Below, in pieces: positions 1-9,067 of a DNA stretch of 61,822 nucleotides. Both the position numbers and the translations under genes were made by a program. Below the pieces are notes generated by a model. The model saw only the letters and a program-made list of their open reading frames with translations, did no database searches and was not told where the DNA came from. Each line of letters opens with the position of its first letter. Position 1 is the first letter of the stretch. The DNA lies in NCBI RefSeq assembly GCF_900101345.1, contig NZ_FMUX01000029.1, positions 1 through 61,822 on the forward strand, given 5' to 3'. This DNA is from Desulfoluna spongiiphila. GTDB taxonomy: Bacteria; Desulfobacterota; Desulfobacteria; Desulfobacterales; Desulfolunaceae.

Positions 1-235
1 TCTGTTCGGGGAGGAGCCCCGAAGGGTGATGGGAGCGTTTTATATTTAAGGTGTCTGGCTGGCGTGTTTTGTCGGGGCGCGTGTTTAAGATACTCATTTC
101 TGGGCGCCCGTTCGGCGGTTGAATGGGGCCATGGGGTCGGATTGTCGGGGTGGCCCATGGTTATTGCCATAGTAGCTCAAACCATGGGATTTGCGTAGAA
201 AAAAAGTGCGGGGCTCTTACCGGAGGGCGCAGATG
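1..235. other. Left-edge non-coding region with one inverted repeat
   Basis: No convincing gene is visible here. The only structure seen is an inverted repeat, CCCATGGTT at 154-162 and AACCATGGG at 180-188 (17-nt spacer), which could form a hairpin. Its role is unknown. The first ordered element after it is a full copy of the intergenic multi-hairpin repeat. Confidence 0.4.
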
Positions 236-392
236 GCCTCCGGCGGCCCTGCCGGGGGCTAAACTTTTAAAAAGTTTAAAAAACAGATTCAGTTTAATCT
301 GAATCAATAGCGAATGTGATTTTCCCTGAGGAACGAAGGGGAAAGCGCATTCGCAACCTGCTTTCGAGGTGGCACACCTCGCCGCCGGAGGC
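236..392 (+). repeat. Intergenic multi-hairpin repeat, full copy 1
   Basis: This copy defines the plus orientation of the family. It is bounded by the inverted pair GCCTCCGGCGGC (236-247) and GCCGCCGGAGGC (381-392). Inside, in order: the palindrome AAACTTTT-A-AAAAGTTT; a hairpin GATTCAG/CTGAATC; a long hairpin at 310-354 with stem GCGAATG/CATTCGC and loop TGAGGAACGAA; and a hairpin CGAGGTG-GCA-CACCTCG. It ends 8 nt from the stop of the LTA-synthase-like gene. Confidence 0.9.
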
Positions 393-399
393 ATCGTTT

Positions 400-2319
400 T
401 TAGTTTGTGCCCTTCACGTTGGAAGGGGCTTTAAAGATGTCGAAAAAGTCCAGGGTCCTGCCTTCAAAGAGCAGATTCTGGGAGCGCTGGGTAAAGGCCA
501 GGGCTTCTTTTACCATCCGGGCGTGGACGGCATCGGCGGCCACGGCCGTGAGCGGGTCCAGCGGGCCGCCGCGCAGGAAGGTGTTCGCTTCCCCGGACCC
601 CAGGATGTTGATCTCCACCACGTGGTCCCCTTCCACCCAGCCCAAAAGACCCTGGTGATAGTAGTCGGCGGCCCGGGGGCCCTTTTTGAGCAGGGAGCGG
701 CCGGTAAAGGCCGGTATTTCTCCTTGCAGCAGGTGCGCCACGGTGGGGGCGATGTCCCGCTGGGAGACCAGGTCGTTAAGGGCCTGGGGGGGCACCGACT
801 CGTCGGTGGCAAAGAGGGTAAAGGGGATAAGGTACTGGGTCAGGGCCGGACCGTCGATTCCGGCGGTGTGGTCGGCCAGGAGGACAAAGAGGGTGGGACC
901 GAAATCCGGGTCCGCCTCGTAGGCAGTGATGAACCCTTCCAGGGCCTCGTCCGCAAAGCGCAGGACGCTTAATTTTCGGTTCAGCGGGGTGTCCATGCCG
1001 AAGGCGGGGGGCACTGAAGGGGGCAGGGAGTCGTCGTGGGTGGTGCAGGTGTTGATCCCGGCCAGAAAGGGCTGCTTTGTGGTCTTGAGGGTCTTCAGGA
1101 TAAAGGCGTAGAGATCCTGGTCGTACACTCCCCACTGGTTGGTGCCGAGGGGCCGTTTTTTGATCTCTTCCTTGCCGAAGCTCTGCTGGAACCCCAGCCT
1201 CTGGGCAAAGGCCCCGGTGCCGCTGGTGTCCTTGCGCGTCCCCTGGAAAAAGAGGGTGTGCCAACCGCTGTCCGCAAGGCTCTGGGCCAGGCTCTGGTAG
1301 GGGTAGGTGGTGAGCTGGCTCTTGGCCAGGGTCTGGCCCAGGGGGTTCTGATAGGAGCAGAAGGTGGTGAAGATCCCCTCGGTGGTGCGATGACCGCCTG
1401 CTATCATGGCGTCGGCCCGGAGCCCACGGTCCGCCAGGCTGTCGAAAAAGGGGGTGGTCTCGTGTTTGTACCCGTAGCTGTGCATCAGGGATGCCGGCCA
1501 GCTTTCAAGGAGGAGTACCACCACGTTCATGGGGCGAAAGGTCAGGGCCTCTTCGGAAGGGGCATCCGGGTAGAGTCGGGTGAGAATCCTGCGCTGGTCG
1601 TCCCGGGAGACGGGTGCCGGTAGAGGGACCTGGGTCACCTTGCCCCGGTTGCGAAAAAGGTAGTAGAGGCCACTGTAGCCGCCGTTAAGGGCCAGGTCGG
1701 CCAGGACAGGGTCCCCGATTTTGTAGGCGAAAAGGGGCTTCATGGGAAGGTCGGTGACACCGCCGCGCACGGAGATGACAAGGACGGCCGCGGCCATCAG
1801 GCAGGCCAGAGGTCCCTTAACGAAGCCCAGTCGGGTCGGGGTCTCCTTTAAAATCCAGCTTCGGGTTTTGAAGATGGTTCCGACGGCCAGGCCCAGCACA
1901 AGAAACCCACCCATGGTGATGGGGGTGTATTGGGAGAAGGCTGTGGCCACAAGGCTTCCCAGATCTGTGGCCGCATCCGAGAGCTCGTAGCCGATGTGGC
2001 GGTTGGCATCATGGAAGTACATGATGTCCGAGGTCTGGAGGGCCACCACGGCCGTTGCGGACAGGGCCAGGGGGGCCAGGGCCCATGGTCGTTTTTTGAG
2101 GCCGAAAAAGAGAAGGGCCCCCAGCAGGAGGCTCAGGAGGGTGAAGATGGCCGCCAGGGCAACATCGAACCGGAGGCCCCAGGCCAAGGCGTAGCCCACC
2201 TCGCCGAGAGAAATGCCGGGGAAGCCTTCCCGGTGGCAGAGGTAGAAAAACAGGCGTAACAGGGTTCCCAGCCCGGTTAACCCGATGAACGACACAGAAA
2301 ACAAACGAAGCCACACCAT
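400..2319 (-). CDS. LTA synthase-like membrane sulfatase-family protein
   Basis: A 639-residue protein with about five hydrophobic segments in residues 1-190, followed by an extracytoplasmic alkaline-phosphatase-superfamily domain. This is the layout of lipoteichoic acid synthase and phosphoglycerol/phosphoethanolamine transferases. Visible motifs are the metal-binding LLLES (Glu272), the nucleophile region GHRTTEG (Thr312/313) and LLADHT (Asp483-His484). In Gram-negatives these proteins usually modify periplasmic glucans or lipid A headgroups rather than make LTA, so the substrate is unknown. The ATG at 2319 has AAAGG about 12 nt upstream. It is probably monocistronic, and a full intergenic repeat follows the stop directly. 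Confidence 0.85.
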   Translation of the reverse strand: MVWLRLFSVSFIGLTGLGTLLRLFFYLCHREGFPGISLGEVGYALAWGLRFDVALAAIFTLLSLLLGALLFFGLKKRPWALAPLALSATAVVALQTSDIMYFHDANRHIGYELSDAATDLGSLVATAFSQYTPITMGGFLVLGLAVGTIFKTRSWILKETPTRLGFVKGPLACLMAAAVLVISVRGGVTDLPMKPLFAYKIGDPVLADLALNGGYSGLYYLFRNRGKVTQVPLPAPVSRDDQRRILTRLYPDAPSEEALTFRPMNVVVLLLESWPASLMHSYGYKHETTPFFDSLADRGLRADAMIAGGHRTTEGIFTTFCSYQNPLGQTLAKSQLTTYPYQSLAQSLADSGWHTLFFQGTRKDTSGTGAFAQRLGFQQSFGKEEIKKRPLGTNQWGVYDQDLYAFILKTLKTTKQPFLAGINTCTTHDDSLPPSVPPAFGMDTPLNRKLSVLRFADEALEGFITAYEADPDFGPTLFVLLADHTAGIDGPALTQYLIPFTLFATDESVPPQALNDLVSQRDIAPTVAHLLQGEIPAFTGRSLLKKGPRAADYYHQGLLGWVEGDHVVEINILGSGEANTFLRGGPLDPLTAVAADAVHARMVKEALAFTQRSQNLLFEGRTLDFFDIFKAPSNVKGTN

Positions 2320-2536
2320 GATGTCTTGAACCTTTAATGGTAAATGATTCGGTAATTATTCAACCCCAAATAGCCTCCGGGGCCCTGCTGGAGGTCAACT
2401 GAGCAGCTAACATGAGTGTGTGGAAAGTCCCCCCACCCTAAACGAATGGCCCCAACGCAAAATGCAAAGTTTATCCCATGGCTGGTGGCATTGTAAATAT
2501 CTACGGCACGTCGTGACCTTTGGCATGCCTTTTCCT

Positions 2537-3529
2537 TTACAGCGGGTGGTAGCGCCAGAGCCCTTTTTCCGCGGTGCGGGCCACGTCCCCTTCCTGGAGG
2601 AGGTACAGAAGGGTGGCTTCGATCCAGCCCTGGGCGATGCTGCGTTTTAAGGGCGCCATGCGCGGGTAGTAGTGACGGACCAGGCTCCTGCCGGTGAGCC
2701 CCCTGGGGCCTGCGGCCTCCACCTTTTCCCTGATCTCGGTGAGCCGTTTTTTTCGGTGGGCGATGAGCTGGGTGGTGCGCTTGACGGGGTCGGTGACGGG
2801 TCGGCCGTGGGCCGGGAGGATGAGTCGCAGCCCGGGCAGCTCCCGGATGGTCTCCAGGGTTTTCTGGTAGGCGATGAGGTCCGATCGGGGCGGGCCCAGC
2901 CAGGTGGTGATGTGGGATAAGACGTTGTCCCCGCCGAGGAGGATGCCGGTCTCCGCGTTCCAGAGCATGATGTGGGCGTCGCAGTGCCCCGGGCCGGCCA
3001 GGACCTCCCAGGTGCCCGCGTCGGTTGCAAGGTGATCCCCCACGGCCAGGGGGGAAAAGGGGCCGGTGACGGCCCGGATGCCCATGGACAGGGAGAAGGC
3101 TTCGTCGATGAGGCGTCCCCCCAGGGCCCGGCATGCCTCGTTGAGGGCGCCTGCCCTGGGCCGAAGGGCGCTTGTCCCTTCCCGGTATGCCGCCCGGTAG
3201 CAGGCCCGGGTGCGGACCAGGGGCACCATGGCTTCGGTGAGCAGGACCCGCATGGGGCGCTTGTCGGCCAGGGCCGAGGCCCCGGAAAAGTGATCCCAGT
3301 GGGCGTGGCTGGGAAGGATCTGCCGAACCCGTGAGCCGGTCTCCCGCTCCAGGTCTTTAAGGCACCGAGCCACATGGGCCACCGCCCCTTTGGTCCCGGA
3401 ACCCGCGTCAAACAGGAGCCCGTCCGTACCGGGCAGGGCATACAGGTTCATGGCAAAGGGGACCCAGCCTTTTCGAACTTCCTGGCGGATCCGAAACACC
3501 CCGGGCGCCATTTTTTCATATCCGGCCAT
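2537..3529 (-). CDS. MBL-fold metallo-hydrolase
   Basis: A 330-residue metallo-beta-lactamase-fold hydrolase. The metal-binding signature SHAHWDH lies near residue 95, with downstream conserved histidines in GPGHCDAHI and LPAHG, so a di-metal site is likely intact. The C-terminal extension looks helical, like the winged-helix tail of LACTB2-type hydrolases. The ATG at 3529 is preceded by GGAGAG and starts 2 nt after the stop of the upstream yjbQ-like gene, so the two are very likely translationally coupled. The substrate cannot be told from sequence; thioesters, nucleic acids and lactones are all possible in this family. Confidence 0.85.
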   Translation of the reverse strand: MAGYEKMAPGVFRIRQEVRKGWVPFAMNLYALPGTDGLLFDAGSGTKGAVAHVARCLKDLERETGSRVRQILPSHAHWDHFSGASALADKRPMRVLLTEAMVPLVRTRACYRAAYREGTSALRPRAGALNEACRALGGRLIDEAFSLSMGIRAVTGPFSPLAVGDHLATDAGTWEVLAGPGHCDAHIMLWNAETGILLGGDNVLSHITTWLGPPRSDLIAYQKTLETIRELPGLRLILPAHGRPVTDPVKRTTQLIAHRKKRLTEIREKVEAAGPRGLTGRSLVRHYYPRMAPLKRSIAQGWIEATLLYLLQEGDVARTAEKGLWRYHPL

Positions 3530-3531
3530 GC

Positions 3532-3948
3532 CTACTCTCCGATGATTTTCACAAGGACCCGCTTGGGCCGCCTGCCGTCGAACTCTCCGTAAAAAATCTG
3601 CTCCCAGGTGCCGAAATCAAGGGCGCCTTCGGTGACGGCCACCACCACCTCCCGGCCCATGACCTGGCGCTTCATGTGGGCGTCGGCGTTGTCCTCTCCC
3701 ACGTTGTGGCGGTATCCGCTCACCGGCTCGTGGGGAGCCAGCTTTTCCAGCCACACCTCATAATCGTGGTGGAGCCCTTTTTCGTCGTCGTTGATAAACA
3801 CCGAGACCGTGATGTGCATGGCGTTGACCAGCACCAGGCCCTCCTTGACCCCGCTTTCGGCCAGGCAGGCCGAAACCTCCGGGGTGATGTTGATAAAGGC
3901 CCGCCGGGCAGGCACCTCAAACCAAAGCTCTTTTCGGTAACTCTTCAT
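3532..3948 (-). CDS. YjbQ family protein (UPF0047)
   Basis: A 138-residue protein matching the YjbQ/UPF0047 family across its length. It has NAMHITVSVFIN near the middle, HNVGEDNADAHMKRQVMG, and a C-terminal DFGTWEQIFYGEFDG segment. Some members have weak thiamine-phosphate synthase activity, but the true role is unsettled. An in-frame TTG exists at 3978. The ATG at 3948 is preferred because GGAAGG lies about 11 nt before it and because family members begin at this point. It is coupled to the MBL hydrolase downstream (2-nt gap). Confidence 0.9.
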   Translation of the reverse strand: MKSYRKELWFEVPARRAFINITPEVSACLAESGVKEGLVLVNAMHITVSVFINDDEKGLHHDYEVWLEKLAPHEPVSGYRHNVGEDNADAHMKRQVMGREVVVAVTEGALDFGTWEQIFYGEFDGRRPKRVLVKIIGE

Positions 3949-3990
3949 GGATCGTCGACGACCTTCCAGAATGTCCAAACAGTTGGCAAA

Positions 3991-4064
3991 ATCTGTTTGT
4001 TAAACTTTTTAAACGTTTGGCCCCCGGCAGGGCCGCCGGAGGCAAATTGGTGCTGAATAGTTAC
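3991..4064 (-). repeat. Partial multi-hairpin repeat with outer terminus
   Basis: The left half of the repeat in minus orientation: the CAAACG/AAAAAGTTTA palindrome region, the GGCCCTGCCGGGGGC segment, and the terminal GCCGCCGGAGGC ending at 4043. It is followed by GCTGAATAGTTAC (4052-4064). That motif also flanks copies near 45333, 54751 and 61476, so it may be the true outer boundary of the element. Confidence 0.8.
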
Positions 4065-4087
4065 TTTTATTTTAGGGTATTGCCTCA

Positions 4088-4131
4088 GGGAATGTGATGA
4101 GCCTGAGGAACGAAGGCTCAAGAGCATTCCC
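4088..4131 (+). repeat. Solo hairpin variant of the repeat with compensated stems
   Basis: A free-standing copy of the long hairpin. The outer stem is GGGAATG/CATTCCC instead of GCGAATG/CATTCGC, and the inner stem is GAGCC/GGCTC instead of TTCCC/GGGAA. The loop TGAGGAACGAA is unchanged. Both stems keep pairing although the bases differ. It ends 7 nt from the stop of the amidohydrolase gene. Confidence 0.85.
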
Positions 4132-4137
4132 GATCTT

Positions 4138-4977
4138 TTATATTCCGAAGAGGTCCGCGGCGTTTTTCCCTAAGATTTTTTGCCTCAGGGCCTCGTCTGC
4201 CACGTTGCCTTGGACCTCTTTGAGGTAGCGGGAGGGCCGGATCAGGGGGTAATCGCTTCCGAAGAGGATGCGGTCTTCCCCTGCAAGCTTTGCTGCTGTT
4301 TCGTATATCTCGGCATCGTAGAGGTACGGGGAGGCGGCGGTGTCGAACCAGAGGTTTTTCAGGGTCTTTTTGGCCTCTTTTTTGAGCAGGTTGAAAAAGA
4401 AGATGCCCCCGCCCCAGTGGCAGAGGACGATGCGGTTGTCCGGGTAGCGGGCGGCCAGGTTGTAGATTTGCCCTAAGGTGATGGGGGTTTTGCCCGGGTA
4501 GGGGTGGCCCACGGGCTCGTTGGTGTGGATCACCACCGGCACGTTTGCTTCCCGGCAGAGGCCCATGACGGGTTCCATGAGGGCAAGGGCCTCAGAGTCG
4601 ATGCCGGAGTGGTAAAAGGCCAGCTCCCCTACCCCTTTGAGCCCTGCATCCAGGCAACGGGTGGTCTCGGCGGCCGCGCCCTTGGCGCTCAGGTCAAAAC
4701 AGGCCATGCCGATGAGCCGGTCCGGAAATTTTTTTACGGCTTCGATCACTGCGTCGTTGTTGTCCCGGAATCGTTTCTCGCTTCGCCAGGGAAACCCGAA
4801 GATCACCGATTTGTCCACCCCGTCTTCGTCCATGACGGCGATGAGGGTCTCGGCGTCCACCATGGTGGACTTGGGGGATTCGTAGAGCAGGGCGAACTCG
4901 GGTTCGTCGGCCAGGTGGGCGGCGCGGTTTTGTATCACCTCGTCCTGGAACACATGGGTGTGGAAATCAATGACCAT
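4138..4977 (-). CDS. Amidohydrolase (TIM-barrel, COG2159-like)
   Basis: A 279-residue metal-dependent hydrolase of the amidohydrolase-2 type. It begins with the FHTH metal-binding motif at the end of strand 1 (residues 4-7). Further conserved elements are HTNEPVGHP, LCHWGGG and GSDYPLIRPS near the C-terminus. The family includes decarboxylases and hydrolases of aromatic acids and lactones, so the exact reaction is open. A longer in-frame start exists at 5022, but GGGAGGAG sits at ideal distance before the ATG at 4977. The neighbouring acyl-CoA ligase is on the same strand but 371 nt away, so a shared operon is uncertain. Confidence 0.85.
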   Translation of the reverse strand: MVIDFHTHVFQDEVIQNRAAHLADEPEFALLYESPKSTMVDAETLIAVMDEDGVDKSVIFGFPWRSEKRFRDNNDAVIEAVKKFPDRLIGMACFDLSAKGAAAETTRCLDAGLKGVGELAFYHSGIDSEALALMEPVMGLCREANVPVVIHTNEPVGHPYPGKTPITLGQIYNLAARYPDNRIVLCHWGGGIFFFNLLKKEAKKTLKNLWFDTAASPYLYDAEIYETAAKLAGEDRILFGSDYPLIRPSRYLKEVQGNVADEALRQKILGKNAADLFGI

Positions 4978-5221
4978 GAAAATCTCCTCCCGTGGAATGC
5001 GTTTGGTGAAAAAGAAGCACAATTTCCACGTGTTGTAACACCGCTGACGGAAAATGAAAACGTCAAAGCCGGTGCAGGGCCTTTGTGTGACTCTGGAAGG
5101 TACACCGGGGGCAACCCGTTTTTGCGATGTTTTGCCTTACGTGGTTTGGAGGCATCGCCTTGCATGAATGAAGCAGAGCGGCATAAAGGATAAATTTACA
5201 GGGTGAAACGCTCTCAATGGT

Positions 5222-5328
5222 GGAGGCAGAGCCTCCGTGCATCATTCCCAGGCGGAGCCTGGGAACGAAGGCGAAAGAGCATTCACAAACCTGGGGTCCA
5301 GGGGATTTATCCCCTGGCCGCCGGAGGC
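5222..5328 (+). repeat. Mosaic repeat with variant hairpins
   Basis: A derivative element that opens with GGAGGC-AGA-GCCTCC (5222-5236). Next come the palindrome TTCCCAGGC-GGA-GCCTGGGAA and a piece with CGAAGGCGAAAGAGCATTC. It closes with the hairpin CCAGGGGA-TT-TATCCCCTGG and the family terminus CCGCCGGAGGC ending at 5328. The end lies 20 nt from the stop of the acyl-CoA ligase gene. It occupies most of the 371-nt gap before the amidohydrolase start, where nothing else is seen. Confidence 0.7.
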
Positions 5329-5348
5329 TTGTTTTTGCTCTGTACCTC

Positions 5349-7067
5349 CTACCTGTCCCACCCCCCCTGTTCCCTGAGTTCTTCCACAATCTCCTCGGCC
5401 TGGTGGGTGAGGGTCAGCAGGTCCACCTTGTTGACTTTGTTGACGGGAAATTGTTCGCCCACGGGCCAGAAGTGGACGTGGCAGGGGCGCTTGTAAGAGG
5501 CGATCTGTTTGCAGTGGGCGGCCAGCTCCTCTTCGGTGATGCCCCCCTCTTCCGTGGGCTGGACAAAGGCAAAGACCCCGTCGGTGAAGAGGTCGTGGGG
5601 GGCGCCCACCACCTGGGCCTGGCTCACCTTGGGGTGGCGGGTGAGGTGGTCGGCCACCTCGTCCGGGAAGACCAGGTAGCCCTTGGGCTTGATGACGAAC
5701 TTGCGGCGCCCGGCAAAGACGATGGCCTCGTAGCCGCCCATGGGTTTTAAAGACCCCATGTCCCCTGTGTAGAGGATGCCCTCGGTGGTGCGGCAGGCCC
5801 GGGTGGCCTCTTCGTTGTTGACGTAGCCTAAAAAGACAATGCCTCCCTCCACGCAGATTTCACCCACCTCGCCTTTGGGCACCACCTCGCCTGCGGTGCC
5901 ATCCGGGTTCATGGGCTTGCGGATGGTCACCGGGGCCAGGTCCGGGAAGAACTGGCCCACCTGGCCGGACATTTCGGAAACGGAGAGTCCTTTGGGGGTG
6001 GCGGAGAAGAAGCCCCCGGACTCGGTCATGCCGTAGGCCGTGCCGAAGAGGGGGGACATCTCGGCCAGCTGCTCCAGAAAGGCGGTGTCCACGGCGCTGC
6101 CGCCGTAGAGGGCAAAGCGCAGGCTTCTGCGGTCGTAGGTCTCGTAGTCGGGCAGGGCCCAGAGCATGCGGAAGTGGGTGGGTACCCCGCCGATGAAGGT
6201 GCTCCGGTAGGTTGCCAGGGCTTCCATGGCCTTGTCCGGGGCGAAAAAGCCCATGGAGCAGACGGAGCCGCCCGCGAACCAGGCGCTCATGGGGCCCTGG
6301 GAGGTGCCGGCCACGTGGCTGGTGGGCATGACGTTCAGGAGGCGGAAGTTGGTGCCGTAGAGGCTGGCTCCCCGGCCGGCCACCATGTTGTTGATGAGGA
6401 TGTTCTCGTGGCAGAGCAGGGCGGGCTTGGGGTCCCCGGTGGTACCGGTGGTGAAGATGATAAGGGCCGGGTCGCGTGTGGTGAGGGCGTTTTCCACGTT
6501 GCGCACAGCGCCTCGGAGGGCGGTGTCCTGCTTGAGGGCGGCAAGGGCTTCTTCCCCGAAGAGTCTGTCGAACCCAAGGGAGCCCTCGGCCATGTCCCCG
6601 GGCAGGCCAAAGGGCATCCACTGAACGATGTGGGTAACCGAGGGGCACTCCTGCCGGACGGCTTGAACCACCTCGGTGAAGTCTTTCATGGGGGTGGTGC
6701 CCGGACAGAAAAACGCTTTGGCCTGCACTTTGCCGATGTCCCGCACCACCTCGTGGGGCTGGAGGCGGATGTCCACAGGAGAGATGATGACCCCGGCCTT
6801 GAGGCAGCCGTAGACCAGGAGGAAGAATTCCGGCACGGCCAGGAACTGGGTGACGAGGATGTCGCCTTTTTCAAGCCCCATCTTTGTCAGGGCCATGGCG
6901 TAGAGGTCGCTTGCCTCGTCAAACTCCCGGTAGGAGAAGCATTGGCCGGTTTCCGCCGATATGAGGGCGTCGTTTGAAGGGGTGAGTTTCGCCCATTTGC
7001 GGACATAATCCGAGATGAGGGGGAGCTGCCAGCTGTCGTAATCTTTGATCTCCGTGCCTGTCGTCAT
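5349..7067 (-). CDS. AMP-binding acyl-CoA ligase/synthetase
   Basis: A 572-residue adenylate-forming enzyme. Visible motifs are the P-loop IIFTTGTTGDPKPA, the ALYGGSA segment, the A5 motif GTAYGMTES and the A7 motif LYTGDMGS. The A10 lysine region reads YKRPCHVHFWPV-G-FPVNKVNKVD near the C-terminus. It should activate a carboxylic acid with ATP and transfer it to CoA; substrate not assignable. The open frame continues upstream to 7406. The ATG at 7067 is preferred because AGGAGAGAG precedes it and the family N-terminus fits. Expression is probably monocistronic. Confidence 0.9.
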   Translation of the reverse strand: MTTGTEIKDYDSWQLPLISDYVRKWAKLTPSNDALISAETGQCFSYREFDEASDLYAMALTKMGLEKGDILVTQFLAVPEFFLLVYGCLKAGVIISPVDIRLQPHEVVRDIGKVQAKAFFCPGTTPMKDFTEVVQAVRQECPSVTHIVQWMPFGLPGDMAEGSLGFDRLFGEEALAALKQDTALRGAVRNVENALTTRDPALIIFTTGTTGDPKPALLCHENILINNMVAGRGASLYGTNFRLLNVMPTSHVAGTSQGPMSAWFAGGSVCSMGFFAPDKAMEALATYRSTFIGGVPTHFRMLWALPDYETYDRRSLRFALYGGSAVDTAFLEQLAEMSPLFGTAYGMTESGGFFSATPKGLSVSEMSGQVGQFFPDLAPVTIRKPMNPDGTAGEVVPKGEVGEICVEGGIVFLGYVNNEEATRACRTTEGILYTGDMGSLKPMGGYEAIVFAGRRKFVIKPKGYLVFPDEVADHLTRHPKVSQAQVVGAPHDLFTDGVFAFVQPTEEGGITEEELAAHCKQIASYKRPCHVHFWPVGEQFPVNKVNKVDLLTLTHQAEEIVEELREQGGWDR

Positions 7068-7326
7068 TTTCTCTCTCCTTTTCCTTTGTTCGCATACCAA
7101 ACAACCTTCAAGGTCATAAACCTCTGATGCGGGTGGTGTAAAGCTTTTTGGGGCAAGGGGAGCCCGGTGGTGAAAAGCCTGGGAACAGGGGCATGGTGCC
7201 AAGCGGCGGAAATAGCGCCCTGACAGGGCCTCAACGCATTGACATAAAAACATATTCCATGCCACGATTGGGTTGCGCCACGTCCTGTCAAACACGCAAG
7301 GGCTTTTCATTTTTATGGAGGTGTTC

Positions 7327-8805
7327 ATGCGATACCGGGTTGTCAGCGAAGAGCTGGAGCACGACGGTCGGGCCTCGATCCATTTTGCCCTGCTCGTCTG
7401 CGTCATGGGGGTGTACGGGGGGCAGGTGTGCCCGGTGGTGGAGAGTTTTCCCCTCTGGCTCTGGGGGCTTCACCTGGTGGTGCTGCTTTTGGTCTGCCGG
7501 GGGCTTCGCATGGCATCAAGCCGGTGGGTCTTCACGCGGGTGGGGCTCCAGCGGCAGGTGGGGGTGCAGCTGGTGGTGGACCTTTGCCTCTTTGCCCTGG
7601 CCGGGTACGGCATCGGGGTGCACAACATGGTGCGCTACGGGGCGGACATGGAGAGCACCCTCAGGCTGGGCACCGGGTTTTTGATCATGGGGTTTTTCAT
7701 CGGCGCGGACCTGGCCCTTACCCAGGATCGCCTCCTGGCCCTGCGGCGCGGGGGCAACCCTTTGGCCGTTGCCGTGCCGCTCTTGACCGTCCCCCAGAAG
7801 TTTACCCTGGTGACGGTGATCTCTCTGTTTTCCGTGATGGTGATCCTCTACTTCGTCATCTCCTTTGACCTGAACTGGCTCATGACCGTGGGCATCGACA
7901 ACCTGGCCATGGCGCGGCGGGCGGTCCTGGTCGAGATCGGTTTCATCATTCTCATCCTGGCCGCCTACACGGCCAATCTTATCGTCACCTATGCCAAGAA
8001 CCTTCGGCTCTTTGTCTCCGAGGAGACACGGACCCTCACGGACGTGGCCCAGGGGAACCTGGACACCCGGGTGCCCGTGGCCTTTAACGACGAGTTCGGC
8101 ATCATCGCAGGGTACACCAACCGCATGATCGAGGGCCTTAAAGAGCAGAACGCCGCCATGGAGCTGCTCCGGGATGTGATCATCAACAGCATGGCTACCC
8201 TGGCCGAGACCCGGGACAACGAAACCGGCGCCCACCTTCGCCGCACCCAGCACTACGTCCGCCTGCTGGCCGAGGAGCTGGCAGAACCCCACGGCCTGGA
8301 TGGCCCCCTCATCGACCTTTTTTACAAGACGGCTCCACTGCACGACATCGGCAAGGTGGGGGTGCCCGACGCCATTCTCCTGAAACCCGGGCCCCTGACC
8401 GAGGCAGAGTTTGAGATCATGAAAAAGCACACCACCTACGGGGAGGAGGCCATTGCCCGTGCCGCCGAGCAGATGGGGGAAGACGCCGCGTTTCTCATTC
8501 ATGCAGGGGAGATCGCCTCGGCCCACCACGAAAAGTGGGACGGCAGCGGCTACCCCAGGGGCCTGGCCGGCACGGCCATCCCCTTGTCCGCCCGCCTCAT
8601 GGCCCTGGCCGATGTCTACGACGCCCTGCGCTCGGAGCGGGTCTACAAAAAGGCCTTCTCCCACGAAGAGGCCAAAATGTTTCTCTTGGATCAGGGGGGC
8701 TCCCACTTCGACCCCGACGTGGTGGCGGCGTTTTTGCGGTGTGAGGCGGCCTTTATCCGGGTTGCCGAGCGGTTCCGGGATGAGGGGGAGGAGGCGCTTT
8801 CATGA
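7327..8805 (+). CDS. Membrane HAMP-HD-GYP domain protein (putative c-di-GMP phosphodiesterase)
   Basis: A 492-residue protein. The N-terminal ~220 residues hold several hydrophobic segments (about six), followed by a HAMP linker (about 225-275) and an HD-GYP domain. The HD pair is in LHDIGKVGVPD (His339-Asp340), and the GYP box is in WDGSGYPRG near residue 410. It should hydrolyse cyclic-di-GMP at the inner membrane in response to a membrane-sensed signal. GGAGG precedes the ATG at 7327. The diguanylate cyclase-type protein at 12960-13958 is a possible opposing enzyme, though not linked in an operon. Confidence 0.9.
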   Translation: MRYRVVSEELEHDGRASIHFALLVCVMGVYGGQVCPVVESFPLWLWGLHLVVLLLVCRGLRMASSRWVFTRVGLQRQVGVQLVVDLCLFALAGYGIGVHNMVRYGADMESTLRLGTGFLIMGFFIGADLALTQDRLLALRRGGNPLAVAVPLLTVPQKFTLVTVISLFSVMVILYFVISFDLNWLMTVGIDNLAMARRAVLVEIGFIILILAAYTANLIVTYAKNLRLFVSEETRTLTDVAQGNLDTRVPVAFNDEFGIIAGYTNRMIEGLKEQNAAMELLRDVIINSMATLAETRDNETGAHLRRTQHYVRLLAEELAEPHGLDGPLIDLFYKTAPLHDIGKVGVPDAILLKPGPLTEAEFEIMKKHTTYGEEAIARAAEQMGEDAAFLIHAGEIASAHHEKWDGSGYPRGLAGTAIPLSARLMALADVYDALRSERVYKKAFSHEEAKMFLLDQGGSHFDPDVVAAFLRCEAAFIRVAERFRDEGEEALS

Positions 8806-8841
8806 TGGGGGGAGGGGGCAGGGCCAACGCCTTTAGATTTT

Positions 8842-8931
8842 GCCTCCGGCGGCCAGGTGGGGGCATCTGGAAACCCTATGGCGAATGCATGGAGGTTGTC
8901 ATTTTTTGGGTGTTATCGAGGCATTCGCGTG
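8842..8931 (+). repeat. Second repeat family, copy A
   Basis: Begins with the same GCCTCCGGCGGC terminus as the main family but has a different body: hairpin CCAGGTG-GGGG-CATCTGG, then a conserved AAACCCTATG stretch, then a larger hairpin with stem GCGAATGC/GCATTCGC at its ends. The copy at 11751-11844, in opposite orientation, matches along its length. Confidence 0.8.
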
Positions 8932-9067
8932 ACGTGTGACATGTGGCAACCGCCTCTGCAGGAGAGGCGGGTTTTATCGTTTACTTTCATTATTTCCGAC
9001 ATCGGTGGATCATCATCGCTTAAAGGGCCAACACTGCTGGGGGAACGATATTTTTTTGGCCGAGCCT

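Noticed and set aside
1036..1623. Long plus-strand frame opposite the LTA-synthase-like gene, and similar frames opposite glnN, glnD and others
   Set aside because: High GC third positions create long antisense frames. None has family motifs, and each lies wholly within a well supported gene on the other strand.
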